DNA of 25,765 nucleotides from Candidatus Rhabdochlamydia sp. Lineage in GTDB: Bacteria; Chlamydiota; Chlamydiia; Chlamydiales; Rhabdochlamydiaceae. Of this stretch, positions 7,947 to 16,769 are shown piece by piece (the first letter of the stretch is position 1; the number at the start of each line of letters is the position of its first letter). The stretch is taken from NCBI GenBank assembly GCA_030043495.1, contig JASHXO010000096.1:1-25765 (forward strand), read 5' to 3'. A program made the position numbers and the translations under genes. The notes beneath the pieces are model-generated. The model was not told the origin of the DNA, searched no databases, and saw only the letters and a program-made list of their open reading frames with translations.

Positions 7947-9488
7947 TTAGATCGAATGATCGCTTAATAGTCGCAATGTGCGATAGCAAAAGAGGTATTG
8001 GTCAGGCGACTGTATCATGCTGTTGCATCTGCCTTCTGTCGGAGAGCGTTGACGTTCGACGCTGCGTTTGATGTCGATCTCCCCAGTGAGAAGATGCTCG
8101 AACTGATCGATAAGCGTAATTGCGGCACTTGTCCGCCCAACACCAGCATGACAATGAACAACAATTGGAGATGATGACTTCTTATTACGAAGCCCATGAA
8201 CTGCTTTTACGAGGTAAGCTGCCGCGCGTTCATTGCCTGCAGAGAAATCACGCCAATTATGATATTGAAAATGATTCACCATGTGCACACCTTCACCATC
8301 TCGCCAAATTTTTACTTTTCGATGAATGACTGCATGAGGTTCTTCTTCATGGGGAGTTTGGCGCCAGCTGGGATCAGTTTTGAAAAAAGGCTCCTCGATT
8401 AATTCCAAATGAATTTTTCCATAGTTTTTTTTGTCCGATAATGAGAAAGGAAAATAGATATCATCGCCTGGATCAGTAAGACGATTCAACATGATCACAA
8501 TCGACACATTATGTTCAAGGATCATCGACCAAAAATCTTCAGTAGTGTGCGGCATGGGAGATTGTGTCCCGATGAACTTTTTTCCCAAGACAAAACTCGC
8601 ATTAATATACTTGCCCGAACTCAGCGGCACCAAGGTCGTATCGTAAGGAAAATTATTAGATTGAAAGCGCGTGTACTGTTGGTTTTCTTCACAGCGGGCA
8701 ATTTGCGAATGCAATTTGTAAACATCATCATTAATCTGCGCATTAAGATCGTGAATCTCAGAAAAAATGCCCGAATCCGATTTGTCGAGTTGGGTCAATG
8801 TCTTCTTCGACTCGACTTTAGGAAGATATTGATGATAATTTTCCGGAAGCGAAGTCTCTCCAATTCCCCCATATTCCTTACGGACCAACATTAAAAGACA
8901 GCCTAAGCGATTGCGGCCTGTTCCATCACTGTCGTCTGTCCAAAAAGGGTCCATTCTTTTAAAAAGGGTATGGAATGAAAGATAGGAATCCACTGTCAAA
9001 AGAAGCAGACGCTGAAGAGTGTAATTTTGACCAAATTTAGCACGCAGAACGTTAAACATCATCTCTTCTCGTTTCCCATACCATTCCAGATTTTTTTCGA
9101 GATGTTTTTCTGCAGAAAAAGCCAATGCTTCTTTCGCATTTAGAGTTTTGAATCGATCCCCGAGATCCGTCCGATGCGGGGGAAACTTTTGCGCCTCATA
9201 GGCCGCAGTCGCGCACTTGTAATAAATTCCTCCAAATTCAAAAGGGGCTAAGCAATCATTATCAAGAAAAGCGAAATAGGGATCGCAGCCTTCGCCAAAC
9301 AGAATACAGCGGCCAGCAAGAACCTTTGAGATCACTTGTTCGAGATTTGTGGGCTGGTATGGCAGTGGCGAACTTAAGACTGTTTTTTCAGTTTTGGGTT
9401 CCTCTAAAGTTTGAGTTTTTGATATCTCAGCCACTATACAGACCGGGAAGGGACCGCAGATTTCCTTAACAACAACAGCTGCTGTCAT
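7947..9488 (-). CDS. NADAR-like domain fused to classical protein tyrosine phosphatase
   Basis: A 513-aa protein. Residues about 60-205 resemble the NADAR/YbiA fold (FEFGGIYYKCATAAYEAQKF; LRAKFGQN; FWTDDSDGTGRNRLGCLLM), but two acidic residues typical of the family are replaced (T94, F172). About 255-510 is a eukaryotic-type PTP domain: substrate-loop region YTRFQSNNFPYD, KYINASFV, IGTQSPMPHTTEDFW, acid loop WRD with D414 in place of WPD, P-loop VVHCHAGVGRTS with nucleophile C446 and R452, and Q-loop QSPDQY (493-498). It should remove phosphate from phosphotyrosine, probably in host proteins, since bacterial phosphotyrosine enzymes are rarely of this class; that is inference. The ATG at 9488 has GAGGT upstream. 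It lies 135 nt downstream of a same-strand kinase-like gene. Confidence 0.87.
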   Translation of the reverse strand: MTAAVVVKEICGPFPVCIVAEISKTQTLEEPKTEKTVLSSPLPYQPTNLEQVISKVLAGRCILFGEGCDPYFAFLDNDCLAPFEFGGIYYKCATAAYEAQKFPPHRTDLGDRFKTLNAKEALAFSAEKHLEKNLEWYGKREEMMFNVLRAKFGQNYTLQRLLLLTVDSYLSFHTLFKRMDPFWTDDSDGTGRNRLGCLLMLVRKEYGGIGETSLPENYHQYLPKVESKKTLTQLDKSDSGIFSEIHDLNAQINDDVYKLHSQIARCEENQQYTRFQSNNFPYDTTLVPLSSGKYINASFVLGKKFIGTQSPMPHTTEDFWSMILEHNVSIVIMLNRLTDPGDDIYFPFSLSDKKNYGKIHLELIEEPFFKTDPSWRQTPHEEEPHAVIHRKVKIWRDGEGVHMVNHFQYHNWRDFSAGNERAAAYLVKAVHGLRNKKSSSPIVVHCHAGVGRTSAAITLIDQFEHLLTGEIDIKRSVERQRSPTEGRCNSMIQSPDQYLFCYRTLRLLSDHSI

Positions 9489-9623
9489 AGAACCTCAAGT
9501 GATTTTTTTTCTCTGCAAAAAGCAAAAAAACAATTTTCAACAAACACACTCTCATGATTTTTGCAATTGGCCCTCAATTAAACTCGGCTTGGCTTTCTCT
9601 TGTAAAACAGTAGAAATTATTTT

Positions 9624-11555
9624 TTACGGCAAATCAGGATAGTAAAGTGCTTTCATGTTTCTGCTGATAAGGGTCTTTTTGTTTTCATCGCTTGTATACC
9701 AGCACCCATTTCCCATGTTGGCAAGATGGAATTCAAAAATTTCAATCGGCGAGATACGGATCCCTTCTTCGCTATATGTCTTGTCATTGTTGAAATAGCT
9801 TTTGATGGAGTGGAATTCTTCTTGGCCACCAAACATTTTAAAAAACAGTTCGCGCGGAGTGAGAGTGATCTGGGCTTTGCCGAGTTCTTCTTCGAATATC
9901 TCTCTGAGTTTTTCCAATCGCTTCAGCTGTGCTCCATAAGCAGCTTTAGAAATCTGAAGAGAGGTTTGTTGTTTAATGAATTTTTCTTTAAGACGAGGAT
10001 CTAAAAACATGAGCAGAACTGCCCGATCGAAAGGCTGCGCGCTTTGAGGCAGGCCCATCTGCCACATGCGAAATTCTTGGAAATTATCAGTTGTCGGGAT
10101 TGACCTCTCATCATCAAAGTCCCAAAAATTGACAACTCTATTTAATTCGGGACGATAATCAACAATCGTATTGCCAGATGAGCAGTCCATAGACCCTTTA
10201 AGGATTCCTAAAAGAGCATAAAAATGCACTAAGGTCTTGGGAGCTGTCTTTAATTTCTCTCCTCCAGCGGGATCTTTCACAATCAAATCATAAGCGCGTG
10301 CACAGTGCTGAATCCAAGGCTGAACAGAACCTTGAACATTAAAAGCGATCGCATGCTGGTTGAAAGCGTCGGATTTGAGATAATTTTGAATGGCAATAGT
10401 TTTTTCATGATCAGATGTGACGAGTCCATCGGCATTATAAAACAACTTCTCGCCCAAATCATCGATTTGCCAATTATTTCCAGATAGATTGTACATCTCT
10501 CCAAAAATACTGTTTCTAACTTCTTTAGGAATGTGGGATCCTTTGAATAAATCAAATGCATGTTGACGAAGCGATGCGGCCTCTTCTAAATTGTTTCGTT
10601 TGCTCATGATAGAAGAAGCTTCGAACAACTTTTTAATCTCGTAAATAGACTCAAAAATATTTTTTATACTGAATAGCCCCGTCGGGGCCGTCATTTCTAA
10701 ACCGCAAAGTCTATCGCATTGAGATGTGTAAACTTCTCTTATTGCTGAATGAATATTAAGAGGTTTGAATTTGCCTTGCTTATTCTCAGAAGAAGGAATG
10801 ATGTGAATCGATTTCCATAAACTTTCACCTGCAGTTTGAAGGGAGCGATTGTGGACCTGATCCATAGTCATTTTGTGGATGGACTTAACTCGAAAATAAT
10901 TTGAAAGATCCGTAGAGGTCGGATGAAAAGATTCTTTTCTCATCAGCCGCTCAAGAATGATCTGAACAGTAATTTCATCATAATTGCCATTCAGTATTTC
11001 TTCGATAACTGAAGTTAAATATTTAAACTGTTCTATATCTTTCGAATTCAATGATGATGGCAGTGTAAGATAATAAGTCTCGATCCCCTTCCAAGCAGAC
11101 TTAATTGAGTTTGAGTCATCAGAAGAAAATAACTGGTGATATTTGATACAAAGTTGCGTATTTAGATCACTGAGTTGGGCAATGATATCCGCTCTTTTGT
11201 GAAGCTCAGCATCTGCTTTTGTTGAGAGAAGGTTTTCTAAAAACAGAGGGCAATGATTAACGATAAGATCGGTTTTTTCAGATGGGCAACGCTGACCGAT
11301 CGCATTGAATAAACCTACACGCTTCTTTTCGAAAACGATATGAACCAATCGGGCAGTACTGTCGAATAAGTGATATTTTCCCCAATCTCTATCCCAATCT
11401 GCGATGGTGATGCCTTCAGCAAGGGCCCGAAAATAAACCTCCCGCTGAAGATTGCTAACCTCTAAAGCATTCAGAGAAGCGACGTAAGTCTCCAAATCTT
11501 TCTTTGTGAACATCTGAGTGAAAAGTGGAGAATCTGGCAATGTTTTGATACTCAT
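9624..11555 (-). CDS. Large protein with divergent PI3/4-kinase-like core
   Basis: A 643-aa protein of no family I can name outright. From residue about 265 it shows blocks in the order of a PI4K-type kinase: AIREVYTSQCDRLCGL (R273-E-V) resembles the helix bearing the conserved Glu; NVQGSVQPWIQ (406-416) resembles the hinge strand; DCSSGNTIVD (D457, N462) resembles the catalytic loop; and FWDFDDERSIP (D481) resembles the metal-binding Asp. A long insert (about 300-400) separates the first two blocks. Residues 1-260 are soluble, helical-looking and unassigned; 530-560 looks helical. The lipid or protein target is unknown and activity is not assured. The ATG has AGGT upstream, and a TATAAT lies at 11582-11587 (minus). 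It precedes the phosphatase gene on the same strand. A role as a host-directed effector is inferred. Confidence 0.6.
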   Translation of the reverse strand: MSIKTLPDSPLFTQMFTKKDLETYVASLNALEVSNLQREVYFRALAEGITIADWDRDWGKYHLFDSTARLVHIVFEKKRVGLFNAIGQRCPSEKTDLIVNHCPLFLENLLSTKADAELHKRADIIAQLSDLNTQLCIKYHQLFSSDDSNSIKSAWKGIETYYLTLPSSLNSKDIEQFKYLTSVIEEILNGNYDEITVQIILERLMRKESFHPTSTDLSNYFRVKSIHKMTMDQVHNRSLQTAGESLWKSIHIIPSSENKQGKFKPLNIHSAIREVYTSQCDRLCGLEMTAPTGLFSIKNIFESIYEIKKLFEASSIMSKRNNLEEAASLRQHAFDLFKGSHIPKEVRNSIFGEMYNLSGNNWQIDDLGEKLFYNADGLVTSDHEKTIAIQNYLKSDAFNQHAIAFNVQGSVQPWIQHCARAYDLIVKDPAGGEKLKTAPKTLVHFYALLGILKGSMDCSSGNTIVDYRPELNRVVNFWDFDDERSIPTTDNFQEFRMWQMGLPQSAQPFDRAVLLMFLDPRLKEKFIKQQTSLQISKAAYGAQLKRLEKLREIFEEELGKAQITLTPRELFFKMFGGQEEFHSIKSYFNNDKTYSEEGIRISPIEIFEFHLANMGNGCWYTSDENKKTLISRNMKALYYPDLP

Positions 11556-11581
11556 TTTTTACCTAAATTTATTCATTGAAT

Positions 11582-11587
11582 ATTATA
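11582..11587 (-). promoter_or_regulatory. Possible -10 box for the 643-aa kinase-like gene
   Basis: A perfect TATAAT on the minus strand, about 27 nt before the ATG at 11555, which would leave a short leader containing the AGGT ribosome binding site. No good -35 box is present at the right spacing; the closest is a TTTTCA about 19 nt upstream. The whole 11556-11798 divergent spacer is AT-rich and must also hold the glutamate dehydrogenase promoter, which I could not place with confidence. Confidence 0.3.
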
Positions 11588-11798
11588 TCTGGCACGTTTA
11601 TTAATTGAAAATTTATTTATTGGCATATACATAATTACCTAAGACGTTCTCTAAGATATTAGATGTCAGAATCCTGTTAAAAAACATACTATACATTTTT
11701 ACAAACAAATAATATATTATTTTATACATTTTTTTGTGTTTGCATGTGAAAAAAATATTTGAAGATGCTATTTATTTAAGCTAGACCAGGAGAGATTC

Positions 11799-14700
11799 AT
11801 GAGCAGTTTGACACGTCCTTCTCAAAGACTATCCAAACAAGAGCTTCAGCAAGCCATTGCTAAGGAAAGCAAAAAATTTGAAGAGAACTACTCTTGGATC
11901 GATCAACATATGCCAGCAAGTTTTTTTGAGGAAGTCGACCAGGAAAGCATCATATTAATCGTCCATAGTCTGGAAAATCTAGATTTAAACGACTTTTTCT
12001 CCCACCTCCATCTCAAAAAAATGGCCTATGTGATGTGCCTGGATAGCCCAGATGCAGACTTGCGTATCCTCAAACATTATAAACGATATGGAATTAAAAA
12101 TTACCGCTCTTTTGTTTCCAACGAACCTCCTCCATTTCCTGGAATTAAAGCCCCTTTGCGCATCGCGAGAATCCTCTTCAGTGATTACGTTGAAAAAACT
12201 CCATCAGATCTTTTTTCCGAAGAAAAAGAAAAAGAAATCCTCCAGCAAGTTAAAGCCCGCAATCCACAAGTTACGGAAAGCGATGTCCGTAAACTGATTG
12301 CGCAACTCAGCCCGATGTTCGTCAAAGCGATGACCAAAGAACGGCTGATTATGGCGTTGGACATGTTATTCCGGGCCAAATCGCGCGATAACTGTCAGTA
12401 TGAGGTCCGTTTCAATGAAGATTGGAAAGAAAAAAAAGAGACCCCTTCATTGCAAATCGTTTTTGCCTGGAGGAATGTCCCGAAATACAACTTCCTCTAT
12501 CGACTAGCAAAAGTCATCCATCGGCACGAGCTGGCCTTGAAACGCGTCAATGCCACTTACATCGATCCTTATAGTCGGCAAAACATTTTATTGATGTCCT
12601 TAGGCATGCATGGAAGTAAAGGAGGAGCGGCCTGGGAAGAAGCAGATTTACCCGATTTCCTAAAGGAACTCGTGACCTTGAAATATTTTGAAGGCATGGA
12701 ATCGATCGAAAACGTGTTTGTCGATACTGGATTGTTAACAGGCAATCAAGGAAACCTCGTCAAATCGATGGTCTATTTTATCCATCAGGTGCTTGTCCAC
12801 GCCGATGTCAATATGTATGCCCTAAATCACATTGAAGAAGGCATTTGCAGGCATCCAGAACTCATTGTCAAGTTAGTTCAAGCTTTTGATGCCAAATTTG
12901 ATCCTGAAAAGGCAAATCTTGAAGAGTATCTGAAAATCCGCGGAGATTATTTCCATCTCGTCGATCATCTCGATACGGGTAATGAGCTCAATGATACCCG
13001 GCGAAAAAACATCCTCAAGCAAGGGATGAACATGGTCGACTACACTTTAAAAACGAATTATTATCGCAAGAACAAAACGGCATTTTGCTTTCGCCTCGAC
13101 CCCGTTTATCTCGACCAGGTTCCCTATGAACGCAAAGACAAATTTCCAGAGCTGCCGTTTGCCATTTTCTTTATGAAAGGCCTGTGTTTTATCGGTTTTC
13201 ACATTCGCTTTCGCGATCTTTCACGTGGAGGACTACGCACTGTCTTTCCCGATCGGATGGAGCAAATGATCGCTGAGAGGAACAATGTCTTTTCCGAATG
13301 CTACAATCTCGCTTATACACAGAATAAAAAAAACAAAGACATTCCCGAGGGCGGCGCCAAAGGAGTCATATTCCTCGAGCCTTATGAGAGACTTTACTCC
13401 GAAGAAGAAATCTATCAGCGCGAGCTCGAAGAATCTGAACTCAGTCCAGAAGAAATCAAAGAAAAGCTTGCAGCTTTTCACAAAGAGCAAAAATTAGAGT
13501 ATCTCTATCAGACACAGCGATCATACATTGAAAGTTTTCTTTCAATCATCAATTGTGACGCGGGCGGCAAATTGCGTCCCAAATACATCGTCGATTACTA
13601 CAAGAAACCCGAATACATCTATCTCGGCCCCGATGAAAACATGCATAACGTAATGATCGAATGGATTGCGGCCTATAGCAAATATTATGGCTACAAGCCA
13701 GGCGGCGCTTTTATTACCAGCAAACCGGGAGCAGGGATCAATCATAAAGAGTTTGGCGTGACATCTCTCGGTGTCAATGTTTACATGGAGGAGGTCCTTA
13801 AATTTCTTGGGATCGATCCCACCACTCGTCCATTTACTGTGAAAATGTCTGGAGGGCCGGATGGCGATGTCGCGGGCAATCAAATGTACAATTTGTACCG
13901 TTTCTATCCTAAAACTGCCAAATTGCTGGCGACGATCGACGTCTCAGGAACAATTTTTGACCCCATCGGATTGGATTTAGAAATCATCGCTCAACTTTTT
14001 AAAGATTCAAAACCGATCCGCTTCTACCCGCCAGAAAAGCTCAATGAGGGCGGTTTTTTGCTCGACACGCGCACAAAACGAGAACAGACAGCCTATGCTC
14101 AACAAACTCTATGTTGGAGAAAAGTTCATGGCAAGTTGATTGAAGATTGGCTGTCTGGAAACGAGATGAACCATCTGCTGCGCCATAATGTTCATCAGGT
14201 CAAGGCCGATGTCTTTATTCCTGGAGGCGGACGGCCGAGAACACTCAACGAAAATAATGTTAAGGATTTCCTCGATGAGATGGGAAAGCCCACCTCGCTG
14301 ACAATCGTCGAAGGCGCCAATCTCTATTTAACGCCATGGGCACGGCGCTCCTTAGAAAAATTGGGCGTTCTTATCATTAAAGACAGTTCTGCGAATAAGA
14401 GCGGCGTCACCTGCTCTTCCTTTGAAGTCCTCTCGAGCTTGGCCTTATCCGAAGAAGAGTTTTTAAAAGAAAAGCCCTCTCTAGTATCAGAAATTCTCGA
14501 GATCATTAAAATGAGGGCGCGGGAAGAAGCAAAGTTATTGCTTAAGGCTCACTCAGAAACTCAGGCCTTGCTCACGGACATTTCCGAATGGGTTTCTGAA
14601 CGGATCAATATGTACAAAGACCAATTACTTGCTCATCTTCAAACCATTATTTTAAGCAATGATCCCAGCGATCCATTTATTCGCTGCCTGTTGAATTATT

Positions 14701-14897
14701 GCCCTCCATTGTTGCGAACAAAATACCAAAAAAGGATTTTGCTCGAAGTTCCTGATGTTCATAAGAAGGCAATCATCGCTTGTCATATCGCTTCGCGGAT
14801 CGTCTATTACCGCGGATTGGATTGGTCGCCTTCTCTGGTCGACGTCCTTCCCTTGATTGTCCAAGATCCGCTGATTGTCGGCAATCAAACCAATTAA
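11799..14897 (+). CDS. NAD-dependent glutamate dehydrogenase, large type
   Basis: A 1032-aa enzyme that deaminates glutamate to 2-oxoglutarate with NAD, feeding amino acid carbon into the TCA cycle. The catalytic core is recognisable: FRDLSRGGLRTVFP, PEGGAKGVIFL with the catalytic Lys K521, NCDAGGKLRPKYIVDYY, PGGAFITSKPGAGINHKEFG, the nucleotide-binding region MSGGPDGDVAGNQM, and VEGANLYLTPWARR. The N-terminal 500 residues are a regulatory region of the type found in large GDHs. At about 115 kDa it is close to fungal GDH2 size and well below the about 180-kDa bacterial enzymes. The ATG is preceded by AGGAGAG. A hairpin or operator follows 24 nt after the stop. It stands as a single gene before the hrcA operon. 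Confidence 0.93.
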   Translation: MSSLTRPSQRLSKQELQQAIAKESKKFEENYSWIDQHMPASFFEEVDQESIILIVHSLENLDLNDFFSHLHLKKMAYVMCLDSPDADLRILKHYKRYGIKNYRSFVSNEPPPFPGIKAPLRIARILFSDYVEKTPSDLFSEEKEKEILQQVKARNPQVTESDVRKLIAQLSPMFVKAMTKERLIMALDMLFRAKSRDNCQYEVRFNEDWKEKKETPSLQIVFAWRNVPKYNFLYRLAKVIHRHELALKRVNATYIDPYSRQNILLMSLGMHGSKGGAAWEEADLPDFLKELVTLKYFEGMESIENVFVDTGLLTGNQGNLVKSMVYFIHQVLVHADVNMYALNHIEEGICRHPELIVKLVQAFDAKFDPEKANLEEYLKIRGDYFHLVDHLDTGNELNDTRRKNILKQGMNMVDYTLKTNYYRKNKTAFCFRLDPVYLDQVPYERKDKFPELPFAIFFMKGLCFIGFHIRFRDLSRGGLRTVFPDRMEQMIAERNNVFSECYNLAYTQNKKNKDIPEGGAKGVIFLEPYERLYSEEEIYQRELEESELSPEEIKEKLAAFHKEQKLEYLYQTQRSYIESFLSIINCDAGGKLRPKYIVDYYKKPEYIYLGPDENMHNVMIEWIAAYSKYYGYKPGGAFITSKPGAGINHKEFGVTSLGVNVYMEEVLKFLGIDPTTRPFTVKMSGGPDGDVAGNQMYNLYRFYPKTAKLLATIDVSGTIFDPIGLDLEIIAQLFKDSKPIRFYPPEKLNEGGFLLDTRTKREQTAYAQQTLCWRKVHGKLIEDWLSGNEMNHLLRHNVHQVKADVFIPGGGRPRTLNENNVKDFLDEMGKPTSLTIVEGANLYLTPWARRSLEKLGVLIIKDSSANKSGVTCSSFEVLSSLALSEEEFLKEKPSLVSEILEIIKMRAREEAKLLLKAHSETQALLTDISEWVSERINMYKDQLLAHLQTIILSNDPSDPFIRCLLNYCPPLLRTKYQKRILLEVPDVHKKAIIACHIASRIVYYRGLDWSPSLVDVLPLIVQDPLIVGNQTN

Positions 14898-14920
14898 TCA
14901 TGAGCAACTTGCGCAAAAAA

Positions 14921-14947
14921 TAAGCAGTCAGCTCACCTGACTGCTAA
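14921..14947 (+). promoter_or_regulatory. CIRCE-like HrcA operator (may also act as terminator)
   Basis: The sequence TAAGCAGTC-N9-GACTGCTAA matches the CIRCE consensus TTAGCACTC-N9-GAGTGCTAA at 7 of 9 and 8 of 9 arm positions with the exact 9-nt spacer. The C-to-G change in the left arm is compensated by G-to-C in the right arm, so the dyad is kept. It lies 61 nt before hrcA and 7 nt before a predicted -35 box, as expected for HrcA autoregulation. The dyad extends two more bases inward (loop CTCAC) and is followed by AATTTTCCC, so it could instead, or also, end glutamate dehydrogenase transcription. Confidence 0.6.
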
Positions 14948-14954
14948 TTTTCCC

Positions 14955-14983
14955 TTGCCATCGCGGCAACTCTTTGATATAGT
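14955..14983 (+). promoter_or_regulatory. Predicted promoter of hrcA-grpE-dnaK
   Basis: TTGCCA at 14955-14960, a 17-nt spacer, and TATAGT at 14978-14983 fit a housekeeping sigma66/sigma70 promoter. The transcript would begin near 14990, giving a leader of roughly 20 nt. A small dyad TTGCC-ATCGC-GGCAA (14955-14969) overlaps the -35 box; its meaning is unknown. A TATAAA at 14988-14993 is an alternative -10. Confidence 0.5.
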
Positions 14984-15008
14984 TAGTATAAAATAAAGAA
15001 AAAATCTT

Positions 15009-16172
15009 ATGAAATCGTTAATACCCAAAAAACCTGCCAAAGACCAACGGGAAAAGCTGATCCTTTTCGGGCTTGTCGAACTTTATCTCCAAACTGGAAA
15101 GCCAATTGGATCTAATACCTTACGTGAAAACGGGTTTGAATCTTTAAGCTCTGCGACCATCCGAAATTACTTTGCCAAATTAGAAGAAGAAGGGTATGTC
15201 AAACAGCAGCATTCTTCAGGAGGAAGAGTCCCTACAGCCCTTGCTTATAAGGCCTTTGCCGATGCGTTCCTCGACCAGCCGCGCATTTCATTAGAAGAGA
15301 TCAAAGAAATTAAACACGCCTTGAGCAAAGAGACGCGCGAAGTCGCCGCCTATTTGTTACAGGTCACTGAAAAAATTAGTGAAATCACGCGCTGCGCTGC
15401 TTTTCTCTCCGCTCCCCGTTTTGACCAAGACTTCATTCTCGAAATCAAACTAGTCCACATCGATCATAGCCGCCTTCTTTGCGTTTTCGTCACCGATTTT
15501 GGACTCATCCGCACAGAAATTCTCTATACGAATAAAAAACTTTCGAGCTTCACGATAAAACGCCTCGAAGCCTATTTTAACTGGCGCCTTAATGGGATCG
15601 AAAGACCTAACCTTGATCCTGAAGAAGAGACCTTCGGAGCTAGACTGTACAAAGAGCTCATGCTGCGCCACATCGTCAGTTACACAAATTTCAGTGCAGA
15701 AGACCTTTTTCAAGCAGGTTTTTCTAAATTGCTCGCCTATCCCGATTTCAATGATGCTGCCGCCCTGGCCAGCGGGCTTTCCCTTTTTGAAAACAAGCAG
15801 ATGCTGCGAAAACTCCTGACGACAACGAGCAGCGAGGAAAAACTCACTTGCTGGGTCGGAGAAGACCTTCTTCCGTTTTCACCCGAAGCATCGGCCTGTT
15901 CTGTGATCGCCATTCCCTATCGGATCAATCAAACGTTCTGCGGCGCTTTTGGAATTTTAGGGCCTAACCGCATCCCCTATCGCGAGCTTTTTGGCCAGCT
16001 TCAACAAATTTCCGATTCGATTTCCGCTTCTTTGACCAAGAGCGTTTACAAATTTAAAATCTCTTTTCGCAGCCCCAAACCCTCCAATCTCGAATTCCAA
16101 CAGAATCATCCAGGATTCCTCGATCAGAGCCAGACTCTTTTATTAGAAGATCAGACAACGTGCCTTAAGTAG
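15009..16172 (+). CDS. hrcA: Heat-inducible transcription repressor HrcA
   Basis: A 387-aa repressor that binds CIRCE operators and shuts off chaperone genes when folded chaperones are plentiful. Residues about 15-80 are the winged helix (KLILFGLVELYLQTGKPIGS, then SSATIRNYFAKLEEEGYVKQ and HSSGGRVPT), typical of HrcA. The rest is the GAF-like dimerisation and effector domain, including the late GILGPNRIPYRE block. It is longer than the usual 340 residues because of a C-terminal tail of about 30 residues after the FKISF segment; a C-terminal extension is a known feature of chlamydial HrcA and modulates its activity there. The start is the ATG at 15009, which has only a weak A-rich site before it. 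It ends 8 nt before grpE, so the two are in one operon. Confidence 0.95.
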   Translation: MKSLIPKKPAKDQREKLILFGLVELYLQTGKPIGSNTLRENGFESLSSATIRNYFAKLEEEGYVKQQHSSGGRVPTALAYKAFADAFLDQPRISLEEIKEIKHALSKETREVAAYLLQVTEKISEITRCAAFLSAPRFDQDFILEIKLVHIDHSRLLCVFVTDFGLIRTEILYTNKKLSSFTIKRLEAYFNWRLNGIERPNLDPEEETFGARLYKELMLRHIVSYTNFSAEDLFQAGFSKLLAYPDFNDAAALASGLSLFENKQMLRKLLTTTSSEEKLTCWVGEDLLPFSPEASACSVIAIPYRINQTFCGAFGILGPNRIPYRELFGQLQQISDSISASLTKSVYKFKISFRSPKPSNLEFQQNHPGFLDQSQTLLLEDQTTCLK

Positions 16173-16180
16173 GAGAACAA

Positions 16181-16717
16181 ATGACAGAAGAAAAAGAACC
16201 GATCACAACTCCCGCTCCTGAGTCCCAAAAGACGAAAGTGACGCCTGAAGATGAATTAAAAGAATACAAAGAGAAATATCTCCGGCTTCTCGCTGAAATC
16301 GACAATACGCGTAAACGGATGCAAAAAGAAAAACAGGAGATGACGCGTTTTGCTGTGGATAATGTGATCGCCGAAATTTTAGGCCCAATCGATAGCTTGG
16401 AAAACGCCTTGCAATTCACTAAAGCATTGTCAGATGAGATGCGCAATTGGGCACAGGGATTTTTGATGATTTTAGGACAATTTAAAGATGTGCTCGCCAA
16501 CCATGGAGTCACCGCATTCCATTCTGAAGGAATGCCATTCAACCCGCAAATGCATCATGCCATTGAAACGGAAGTTACAACAGAGAAACCCGAAGGAACG
16601 ATTTTGAAAGAATATATTAAAGGCTATCGCAGTGGAGATCATACTATTCGGCCCGCCAGTGTCAAGGTCGCGGTCGCGCCGGATTCTAAAACGAAAAATG
16701 AGTCCAAAGAAATGTAG
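16181..16717 (+). CDS. grpE: Nucleotide exchange factor GrpE
   Basis: A 178-aa co-chaperone that releases ADP from DnaK. A charged, Pro-rich N-terminus leads into the long dimeric coiled coil (about 25-60, LKEYKEKYLRLLAEIDNTRK) and the beta-wing domain with GVTAFHSEGMPFNPQMHHA and the closing LKEYIKGYRSGDHTIRPASV, all standard GrpE. TAGGAG lies just before the ATG. It sits between hrcA and dnaK, 8 nt and 52 nt from them, in the usual chlamydial order. No CIRCE or promoter is evident in the 52-nt gap before dnaK. Confidence 0.96.
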   Translation: MTEEKEPITTPAPESQKTKVTPEDELKEYKEKYLRLLAEIDNTRKRMQKEKQEMTRFAVDNVIAEILGPIDSLENALQFTKALSDEMRNWAQGFLMILGQFKDVLANHGVTAFHSEGMPFNPQMHHAIETEVTTEKPEGTILKEYIKGYRSGDHTIRPASVKVAVAPDSKTKNESKEM

Positions 16718-16769
16718 AAATTCTGAACACTGCTGACAATTTACAAAACAATTTTAGGAGAAATTAACT

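Noticed and set aside
11556..11798. Glutamate dehydrogenase promoter such as TTTACA-N17-TTTATA
   Set aside because: The region is so AT-rich that many weak matches occur; the -10 match is poor and no choice is supported.
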